Source: an uncultured bacterium
GTDB taxonomy: Bacteria; Planctomycetota; Phycisphaerae; Phycisphaerales; SM1A02
Assembly: GCA_903914045.1 (NCBI GenBank)
Contig: CAIWNO010000268.1
Coordinates: 1-5,272 of the forward strand
Direction of reading: 5' to 3'
DNA length: 5,272 bases
The position numbers were made by a program, and so were the translations under genes. The notes under the pieces are model-generated. The model worked only from the letters and a program-made list of their open reading frames with translations. It was not told the origin of the DNA and did no database searches. This document shows positions 1 through 5,272 of this stretch, piece by piece (positions within the stretch are counted from its first letter, which is position 1; every line of letters begins with the position of its first letter).

Positions 1-1324
1 CAATGACGATGACAACGACGGCGTTGTTGATTCCATGGATGCCTTCCCACTTGATGCCAGCGAATCTGTGGATACAGACCACGACGGCATTGGCGACAAC
101 GCAGATCAAGACGATGACGGCGACGGCACCGACGATGCGACCGACGGTTGCCCATTTGATGCGACCAAGTCCGCGCCTGGCCAATGCGGTTGCGGCGTGC
201 CTGACATCGACACCGACGGCGACGGCGTTGCGGATTGCCTTGACAATTGCCCAGCGGTTGCGAATCCGTCTCAAACTGATTGCGACGGCAATGGAATCGG
301 CGAAGCGTGCGAAACGTTCACCGACTGCAATGCAAACGGCATTCCTGATTCATGCGATCTTGCAAGCGGATTTGCGCAAGATTGCAACGGCAATGGCAAG
401 CCAGATTCGTGCGATCTTGCAGTCAGCGGAAGTCCATATCCCGGAGCTGTGCAGTGGACTGTTGCAAGTGGCGGCAATGGGCATTGGTATAAGGGCGTGC
501 TTGCAGAGGAGATCTTGAAGTGGAGCCAGGCTTTGGCTGCTTCTCAGGCTTTGGGTGGGTCCCTTGTTTCAATCGGTTCATCTTACGAAAGTGAATGGGT
601 CTATTCGCATGTCTCCAATGATGTCACGCTCTGGAATTTTTGGGGACCATATATCGTCGGACCATGGATTGGCGCAAAGGGAAATGGTTCTACATGGAGT
701 TGGGAAGACGGAACCCCATGGAGTTTTTCATCATGGGTTTCAGGTGAAGGCCCTCCAGGAGGAGACATTCAATTCGGCCATTACTACAACGGCCTTGGAT
801 CGGTACTCGTGCCAAAAAATACATGGGGCGACTACTATGATGTGGCGTTTCCGATCAGCTACATCGTCGAATGGTCAACCGGCCTCCCCACCGAATCCGA
901 CTGCAACGCCAACGGAATCCCAGACAGCTGTGAACTTGCCAACGGCGGCGACTGCAACAACAACGGTCTGCTTGACGCGTGCGAAACCGCAAATCACACC
1001 ACACCCGACTGCAACAACAACGGCGTACCCGACAGTTGCGACATTGAAAGCAGATTTGCCCGTGATTGCAACTTGAACAACGTCCCAGATAGTTGCGACA
1101 TTGCCGCGGGCGCGCTGGACGAAAACAGCGACGGCCGCATTGACTTGTGCAATTACGCCGTGGGTGATTTTGATTTAAGCAACGAAGTAGACCCCGCGGA
1201 TCTTGGTTTCTTGCTGCTGTTCTACGGCGAAGAGAACCCGCCATTTGGCGACCTTGATGGCAGCGGCGTTTGCGACAGCGCAGATGTCGGATACCAACTG
1301 CTGAACTTTGGGCCACTGGAATAA
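1..1324 (+). CDS. Secreted multidomain protein with TSP3-like calcium repeats, C-type-lectin-like domain and dockerin-like C-terminus (5' partial)
   Basis: The reading frame is open from the window edge (first whole codon at nt 2), so the start and any signal peptide lie upstream; 440 residues are visible, ending at TAA 1322-1324. An ATG at nt 35 lies inside a calcium repeat and is unlikely to be the start. Domains, numbering from nt 2: residues 1-104 are Asp/Gly-rich thrombospondin type 3-like repeats (DTDGDGVADC, DNCP, NPSQ). Residues about 92-140 hold Cys repeats of the DCNxNGxPDSCD type. Residues about 149-291 are a C-type-lectin-like domain, with GGSLVSI at 185-191, WIG at 222-224, WSWEDGTP at 232-239, WGD at 275-277 and YIVEW at 287-291. 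Residues 300-367 hold four more Cys repeats. Residues 388-428 form two dockerin/EF-hand-like loops (D389, D391, S393, E395, D397, D400; D417, D419, S421, D425, D428). The likely role is an extracellular calcium-stabilised protein that binds a carbohydrate or protein ligand; the ligand is unknown. The lectin segment has no cysteine and lacks canonical EPN/QPD and WND motifs. The family features are clear, the function is inferred. Confidence 0.9.
   Translation, partial: NDDDNDGVVDSMDAFPLDASESVDTDHDGIGDNADQDDDGDGTDDATDGCPFDATKSAPGQCGCGVPDIDTDGDGVADCLDNCPAVANPSQTDCDGNGIGEACETFTDCNANGIPDSCDLASGFAQDCNGNGKPDSCDLAVSGSPYPGAVQWTVASGGNGHWYKGVLAEEILKWSQALAASQALGGSLVSIGSSYESEWVYSHVSNDVTLWNFWGPYIVGPWIGAKGNGSTWSWEDGTPWSFSSWVSGEGPPGGDIQFGHYYNGLGSVLVPKNTWGDYYDVAFPISYIVEWSTGLPTESDCNANGIPDSCELANGGDCNNNGLLDACETANHTTPDCNNNGVPDSCDIESRFARDCNLNNVPDSCDIAAGALDENSDGRIDLCNYAVGDFDLSNEVDPADLGFLLLFYGEENPPFGDLDGSGVCDSADVGYQLLNFGPLE
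275..421 (+). repeat. DCNxNGxPDSCD protein-repeat array, upstream block (3 units)
   Basis: Three coding repeats of about 18-19 residues precede the lectin-like domain. The first is divergent (DCDGNGIGEACE, also the end of a thrombospondin type 3 unit). The next two are DCNANGIPDSCDLA and DCNGNGKPDSCDLA, with their starts 19 codons apart. Each unit has two Cys and an Asp/Asn-rich loop of calcium-binding style. Similar repeats are common in secreted planctomycete proteins. The units are conserved in protein more than in DNA, so this is an old coding repeat, not a recent DNA tandem duplication. Confidence 0.8.
899..1102 (+). repeat. DCNxNGxPDSCD protein-repeat array, downstream block (4 units)
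   Basis: Four units follow the lectin-like domain: DCNANGIPDSCE, DCNNNGLLDACE, DCNNNGVPDSCD and DCNLNNVPDSCD, with starts at nt 899, 953, 1007 and 1064 (periods of 18, 18 and 19 codons). A degenerate fifth unit (DENSDGRIDLC) leads into the dockerin-like end. They match the upstream block in sequence and period, so the lectin-like domain sits inside what looks like one repeat family. Confidence 0.85.
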
Positions 1325-1371
1325 TCCTTCACAGAACAAGCACAACCACCCCGCTTCTTATTACACAATTC

Positions 1372-1410
1372 AAACCGCGCCTCGCAAGTGGCGCGGTTTT
1401 TATTTTATCT
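1372..1410 (+). terminator. Rho-independent terminator of the lectin-domain gene
   Basis: A perfect 10-bp stem (1372-1381, aaaccgcgcc, pairs with 1390-1399, ggcgcggttt) encloses an 8-nt loop and runs into a T-rich tail (ttattttat) from 1400. It lies 47 nt after the TAA of the plus-strand gene. Read on the minus strand the same stem is followed only by gaatt, so it could act weakly from that side but is best assigned to the plus strand. The next 118 nt, up to the second hairpin, are AT-rich and show no gene; a 9-bp direct repeat gccacaaat occurs there at 1438-1446 and 1487-1495. Confidence 0.85.
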
Positions 1411-1528
1411 TTGCGCATAAAACAAAATAAAGAGCCTGCCACAAATCACGCCAGTTTAAAAATTGTCCCGCGCAATAAAAGCGGCCGCCACAAATAGCGC
1501 AAATCTGAAACTGTTTCGCGAAGTACAT

Positions 1529-1558
1529 GCAAAGCCCCCAAGGTGCTCGTGGCTTTGC
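1529..1558 (-). terminator. Hairpin, possible terminator of the autotransporter gene
   Basis: An 8-bp perfect inverted repeat (gcaaagcc at 1529-1536, ggctttgc at 1551-1558) with a 14-nt loop lies 21 nt beyond the stop codon of the minus-strand gene. Position suits a transcription end or an mRNA 3'-stabilising hairpin. There is no real U-tract after the stem on the minus strand (atgtacttcg), and only a short cttta on the plus strand, so intrinsic termination is uncertain. Confidence 0.4.
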
Positions 1559-1579
1559 CTTTACGCCGCGCCCAACAAA

Positions 1580-3883
1580 TCAAAACTGCAACTGAATTCC
1601 AATTTGACCGCCATAAATCTGCGTGTTGGTCATGGCCGCGCCATTAAAAGACACATACGCGGTCCATCCACTTTTTGTCGCCATTTGCAAACCCGCCTCA
1701 AATGTGGCGCCGTACTGATCATTCGGACCTGTACCGCCGCTGAACACCTGCGAAGAACTAAAACTGCTGGTGTAATTCTGCGACCAACTTCCAACAGGGA
1801 CTTGCGCCATAAACGCCGCGCCCACATACGGCGTAATCACATCGTCGCCAACATTGAATGAATTCATAAGCCGTGTTCCAATACTTGGCTGCAACATTTG
1901 CGCAACTTGACTTGACACGGTCAAGTTCAAACTTCCCGCGCCACTTTCACTGTAGCCGCCATTTGTGTAATAGCCGTAATCCAAACTGATATACGGTTGC
2001 AACACCGTGCGCGCGCCCAAATTTAAATTCAATCCGCTTTCAGCGCCCACCATTGCGCCCCACGCGTCGCTTGTTGAAGTGGCCGATCGAATCAAGCCAG
2101 GCACATTCATGTTGCGCGTTTGATCGACATTGTTGTAGCCGCCCATTGCGTAACTTTCCACATACATGGCGCCGTCTGTAGGAACCCAACTTCCATAGAC
2201 GCCAAAGTTCACGCCCAACAAGGTGTCCTGCGTGTTGCCCAATGTTGTTTGCGTAGTCATGCTGCCAGGAGTGAAACCCACGAATCCGCCCAACAAGATT
2301 CCGTTTTCAACACCCACGTCCATGCCCGCCATCAATCCGCCCATGGAGGCTGTGTAGCTGCCTTGTGAATACGATTGACTTGAAACATCTTCGTAAAATC
2401 CGTAGCCACGCGCCCACGCGCGCGCGCCATCAGTGTTTGTGGAACCATTTATGCCAGCGTTCACCGCGGCAGGTTCCGTCACGGCGGTACTTGCTTGCGC
2501 CAGAACATCGCGCGCATTTGTGCGCTCGCCAAAGCCGCTGAATTCATCAATGCTTGTTGGCGCGGCGAATGTGTCTTGACCATTCGCCAACGCCGCCGCG
2601 TTGCCAATGGCGCCACCGCGCATTTCCATTAAACGCATTTTGGCAATACTGCCCGCCTGCGTCATGGAATTAAAAGTTGTGTTGGGCAGCGCGTTGGGAT
2701 TGGCTGGCGCGGCGGCGGTAACCATGGCGCCCGGCAATTGCGAGGCCTCCATAAGAAGCAGCGCGCTTGAAACATACATGGTGTCGGTGCTGGCGCCGGC
2801 AATGTTGCCAGTGAAGTTGAGTTGGTCAATCAATGCATTCAGTTGACTGTTGTCCACCACACCAATATTGGTATTGGTTGTTCCAGCAAACGCAACATTG
2901 GACTCTCCAGTAAAGCTGGCAAACACATGCGCGCCATCATTTGTAAGCGTCACAGAAAGACCGGCGCTGTCATTGTCCACACCAGTTGGATCGATAGCGT
3001 AATTTGTAGCGCGACCAGTGAGCGGATCAATCAGCGTGAGCGTGGCGCTTTTGAAAGCGCCCGCATCCACGGCGCTAGCAGCGATGAATGTGTAATCCAA
3101 AGTGAATCCGTTGACTGGCACCAACATGTCGTTGGTCACCGCAGGGTTGTACACCATTTGCAAGGCGACATTGGAAATGCCGTGAACCGTTCCGTCAACA
3201 TTTAGAAAATCCGCGTCCGAGCCCGGAGCCACCACATGGGGAAACAGGCTTGAAATAAATCGTGAGCCGTCACCAAAGGTAGCGTCGTAAAGAACATGAA
3301 TCTCACCGTGCACATTGGATGTTGAATCACCAGGCGAAATAATTCCTATAAACGCATTCGCACCCGCACCGCCAAGTTCTTTTATTTCTCCGTTACCAAG
3401 TAACGAAGCATTCACGCTTGAAGTAAGCACGGTTGCCTGGCTCAAATCAGCGTTGTTCATTAAATTCAAAGTAGCGCTTGAATTCAAAACAATGTTTTCA
3501 GTGAAGCCCGCGGCTACATCGCCATGCAGACCCAATGTTCCGCTGTTGACTTCAATAGACACATTCCCAATAAAATTATTCAATGCGGCTGGATCAGATT
3601 GCATATTCAGCGCGTCACCCGCGGCAATATTGAACACCGCATTCACATTGTCGATTGTCCACATACCGACGAACGTTTGAACCGCAGGACCAGAACCAAA
3701 GTTGACGGTCAACGCCGCCGACGCGCCAGGAATTGGCGGAACATTATTTTGAAATGTCAACGCCGTGCCAATGGCCGCCACGCTATTGACCGTTTGCGGT
3801 GATGCAGGCGTGACAACAACATCGGCAAACACATTGCCGCTGATCAATCCAACACAAGTAATAAGTGGCAGGTTGTTTTTCAT
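1580..3883 (-). CDS. Autotransporter-like outer membrane beta-barrel protein
   Basis: A complete 767-residue protein; an in-frame stop at 3899-3901 with no other ATG before 3883 fixes the start. Residues 1-20 form a signal peptide (K3, hydrophobic core, cleavage likely after VFA). The exported part has no cysteine, as usual for proteins secreted through the outer membrane. Residues 21-330 are Gly/Asn/Val/Thr-rich, with passenger-type beta motifs such as LLGNGEIKE, IISPGDSTSN and DADFLNVDGTV (161-231). Residues about 345-425 look like the alpha-helical linker (QLNALIDQL, ALLLMEASQLPGA, AKMRLMEMRGG). Residues about 486-767 are the barrel: it opens with ARAWARGYGFYED, continues as alternating strands rich in Gly, Tyr and Trp, and ends IGIQLQF with a terminal Phe, the usual Bam-recognition end. 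By family knowledge the barrel anchors in the outer membrane and helps export the passenger. No protease catalytic motif is seen; adhesion or a structural surface role is inferred. No Shine-Dalgarno site is evident. It is convergent with the gene on its 3' side and divergent from the propeller gene. Confidence 0.88.
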   Translation of the reverse strand: MKNNLPLITCVGLISGNVFADVVVTPASPQTVNSVAAIGTALTFQNNVPPIPGASAALTVNFGSGPAVQTFVGMWTIDNVNAVFNIAAGDALNMQSDPAALNNFIGNVSIEVNSGTLGLHGDVAAGFTENIVLNSSATLNLMNNADLSQATVLTSSVNASLLGNGEIKELGGAGANAFIGIISPGDSTSNVHGEIHVLYDATFGDGSRFISSLFPHVVAPGSDADFLNVDGTVHGISNVALQMVYNPAVTNDMLVPVNGFTLDYTFIAASAVDAGAFKSATLTLIDPLTGRATNYAIDPTGVDNDSAGLSVTLTNDGAHVFASFTGESNVAFAGTTNTNIGVVDNSQLNALIDQLNFTGNIAGASTDTMYVSSALLLMEASQLPGAMVTAAAPANPNALPNTTFNSMTQAGSIAKMRLMEMRGGAIGNAAALANGQDTFAAPTSIDEFSGFGERTNARDVLAQASTAVTEPAAVNAGINGSTNTDGARAWARGYGFYEDVSSQSYSQGSYTASMGGLMAGMDVGVENGILLGGFVGFTPGSMTTQTTLGNTQDTLLGVNFGVYGSWVPTDGAMYVESYAMGGYNNVDQTRNMNVPGLIRSATSTSDAWGAMVGAESGLNLNLGARTVLQPYISLDYGYYTNGGYSESGAGSLNLTVSSQVAQMLQPSIGTRLMNSFNVGDDVITPYVGAAFMAQVPVGSWSQNYTSSFSSSQVFSGGTGPNDQYGATFEAGLQMATKSGWTAYVSFNGAAMTNTQIYGGQIGIQLQF

Positions 3884-4058
3884 AATAAAACTGCTACTTC
3901 AAATCATTCATTCAATTGCGGCGGAGGAATTCCATGTGAACTCTTTCAAAGCACATGACAACGTCATAGTAAACCACAGCACGCCTTTGCAGGTATTTCA
4001 AATCTAAAATTCCAGTTCCCAAAATCGCGCCATCGCATTTGATTACAATTCATGTGCC
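3884..4058. promoter_or_regulatory. Divergent promoter region between the autotransporter and propeller genes
   Basis: These 175 nt separate two divergent start codons and must hold the promoters of both genes unless a gene lies unseen. No strong -35/-10 pair is readable. Weak AT-rich -10 candidates are taaaat at 4005-4010 for the plus-strand gene and tactat (complement of 3967-3972) for the minus-strand gene; neither has a matching -35 at 16-18 nt. Neither start codon has a Shine-Dalgarno sequence at normal spacing, which is common in planctomycetes. A 6-bp inverted repeat (catgtg 3933-3938, cacatg 3952-3957) and a tighter dyad at 3955-3967 lie near the middle. Confidence 0.5.
3955..3967. 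repeat. Small dyad, possible operator (atgac-aac-gtcat)
   Basis: A perfect 5-bp inverted repeat with a 3-nt centre sits 72 nt upstream of the minus-strand start and 91 nt upstream of the plus-strand start. Its shape and central position would suit a dimeric regulator acting on both genes. A dyad this short can arise by chance in 175 nt, and no regulator is encoded in the window. Confidence 0.25.
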
Positions 4059-5272
4059 ATGAAATGGAACACACTCTCGCAACTGTTGGCCGGCTTGACT
4101 TGTTTCATTTGCGCCGCAATTGCCAACGCAGGCGGCTCTTTGAGTTTCCAAAACTATTCACACGGCTGCTTAGACCAACAGGCGATCAGCAATACCACCA
4201 CAACTATTTATCACGGCTCATCCGTTGAACCCGCGTTGGCGGTGAACCCAATCAATGCAAATAATATTGTCGCCGCATGGATGCAAGACCGTTGTTCAAA
4301 CGGCTCCGCCTTGGAAATTGGCATTGCCTACAGCGCCGACGGCGGCCAACTATGGCGCAACACCATTATTCCATATCAAATTTGCATAGGCGGAATAAGC
4401 CAGCGCGCTGGCGATCCGTGGCTGAGTTATTCAGCTGATGGCAGCAAATTATATTTACTGGCCTGCGTTGCCAACGCCACCGCGGTTGCAGGCACAACCA
4501 CTCAATCTGGAATTGTGGTGACAACTTCACTGAATAATGGAGCGACATGGAACGCGCCCTACTACTTGGATAAAAGCAGTTGGTACTTTCGCGAACCAAC
4601 GGGGCTCTTTACCAATCTTGACAAGACCGCAATAACGGCGGATCCAAACAACGCGCTCAACGCCATCGGGGTGTACGCCGAGTTCAATCCAAGTTCTGGA
4701 TATCACTCCACTGCCCAATCCAATATCACGCGCAATGGCGCAAATACTTGGACGGCATCAACGCTTGTGTATGACCCCTTTCCCGATCTCAACAACACAG
4801 GCCTGAGCAACGGAATTGAGAATGACAATTCCGTCAACAACAATCAGGTTGTCATATTGCCAAAAGCAAATCCGTCATATCCACTGTCTTGCACGGGCGA
4901 TTGGCTGAATTTTGCGTGCCGCATATACGCAAAGCCTGGCGCCACGGATCAGCAATTCATGGACGATTGGTTTCCGCGCCAATATACATCTGTTGACTAT
5001 GTCGCCGTGCATTCACAAGACCAAGGCCGCACATGGAATCCAACCGCAACAATTGTTGTTCCCGCATTTAATCCCTACGAGGTTTATACGGGCGGTTATA
5101 CCTATGACGGCGCTGGAAATATAACTGGCGGCGTTGGCGGGTTGATGCGCAATGACCAAACTATTCCCTCGTACAACGCCAATCCACAAAATGGTTTTCT
5201 CTACGTCACGTATCAATCCGGCGCGTTTCAAGCCAGCAAGTTGCAACAAATTGGGCTGACCACTTCGCGCGA
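4059..5272 (+). CDS. Secreted sialidase-superfamily / BNR-repeat beta-propeller protein (3' partial)
   Basis: The frame is open from ATG 4059 to the window end, giving 404 codons; the C-terminus is missing. An in-frame TAA at 4005-4007 with no other ATG in between supports this start; no Shine-Dalgarno site is visible. Residues 1-24 are a signal peptide (K2, hydrophobic LLAGLTCFICAA, cleavage likely after ANA). Three Asp-box-like motifs (S-x-D-x-G-x-T-W) mark propeller blades: SADGGQLW 92-99, SLNNGATW 157-164 and SQDQGRTW 319-326. Other family-like segments are EPALAVNPINANNIVAAW (57-74), RAGDPWLSYSADG (116-128) and DKTAITADP (188-196). Such proteins include exo-sialidases, other glycosidases and non-enzymatic propellers. 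The arginine triad and N-terminal RIP-type motif of true sialidases are not recognisable, so enzyme activity is not claimed. Six cysteines in the mature part could form disulfides, fitting an exported protein. It is divergent from the autotransporter gene and may share its control region. Confidence 0.85.
   Translation, partial: MKWNTLSQLLAGLTCFICAAIANAGGSLSFQNYSHGCLDQQAISNTTTTIYHGSSVEPALAVNPINANNIVAAWMQDRCSNGSALEIGIAYSADGGQLWRNTIIPYQICIGGISQRAGDPWLSYSADGSKLYLLACVANATAVAGTTTQSGIVVTTSLNNGATWNAPYYLDKSSWYFREPTGLFTNLDKTAITADPNNALNAIGVYAEFNPSSGYHSTAQSNITRNGANTWTASTLVYDPFPDLNNTGLSNGIENDNSVNNNQVVILPKANPSYPLSCTGDWLNFACRIYAKPGATDQQFMDDWFPRQYTSVDYVAVHSQDQGRTWNPTATIVVPAFNPYEVYTGGYTYDGAGNITGGVGGLMRNDQTIPSYNANPQNGFLYVTYQSGAFQASKLQQIGLTTSR

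Noticed and set aside
3..1076. Other plus-strand frames in the first gene (nt 3-518 and 555-1076)
   Set aside because: Products are Thr/Ala-rich low-complexity readings of the Asp/Gly repeat DNA in the wrong frame; the adjacent frame gives recognisable calcium repeats and a lectin-like domain.
275..1102. Regularly spaced repeats as a possible CRISPR array
   Set aside because: The repeats are in-frame coding units with conserved Cys/Asp residues and divergent DNA; there are no identical repeat units with unique spacers.
855..1316. A 153-codon minus-strand open frame opposite the lectin-protein gene
   Set aside because: Its product is extremely rich in Arg and Cys, has no family-like pattern, and lies opposite repeats whose protein reading is clearly conserved on the plus strand. 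It is a shadow of that coding sequence.
1481..1488. gcggccgc palindrome followed by T-rich sequence on the minus strand, as a terminator
   Set aside because: The palindrome has no loop and cannot form a hairpin of useful length; wider pairing around it is poor.
1438..1495. Direct repeat gccacaaat (1438-1446 and 1487-1495) as a possible insertion or attachment site
   Set aside because: Only 9 bp, with no integrase, transposase or inverted ends nearby; chance similarity in a short AT-rich spacer is sufficient.
2407..2430. Alternating gcgcgc tract in the autotransporter gene as a structural or regulatory DNA element
   Set aside because: It is short and explained by Ala/Arg codons in the conserved start of the barrel (ARAWARG).
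2822..3680. Plus-strand open frames of 82-127 codons within the autotransporter gene
   Set aside because: They lie antisense to a continuous 767-residue frame with signal peptide and barrel, and their products show no domain, no signal and biased composition.

Overview
The window reads as ordinary chromosomal DNA from an uncultured-type planctomycete, most likely of the Phycisphaerae lineage. This rests mainly on the first gene. It carries Cys-Asp repeats of the DCNxNGxPDSCD kind, thrombospondin type 3-like calcium repeats, and a C-terminal pair of dockerin-like loops (DLDGSG...D..D), a combination typical of secreted planctomycete proteins. No ribosomal RNA, tRNA or universally conserved housekeeping gene is present, so the assignment is an inference from protein style. 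No CRISPR array, insertion sequence, integrase or phage gene is visible.

Layout: (1) nt 1-1324, plus strand: 3' part of a gene for a large secreted multidomain protein (calcium repeats, a C-type-lectin-like domain, more repeats, a dockerin-like end). It ends in a clear intrinsic terminator at 1372-1410. (2) nt 1325-1579: convergent intergenic space with that terminator and a second hairpin serving the opposite strand. (3) nt 1580-3883, minus strand: a complete 767-residue autotransporter-like outer membrane protein with signal peptide, a short passenger, a linker and a C-terminal beta-barrel ending in Phe. (4) nt 3884-4058: a 175-nt divergent promoter region with small dyads. (5) nt 4059-5272, plus strand: 5' part of a gene for a secreted sialidase-superfamily/BNR-repeat beta-propeller protein, running off the window end.

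All three genes encode exported proteins of surface or extracellular type: adhesion/lectin, outer-membrane barrel, and a propeller that may bind or cleave glycans. They are not one operon, since the strands run plus, minus, plus. A shared role at the cell surface is possible but not shown by the sequence. I did not find a convincing new multigene system. The points most worth a second look are the cysteine-free lectin-like domain set inside a cysteine-rich repeat array, and a classical type V-style autotransporter in a planctomycete-like genome.
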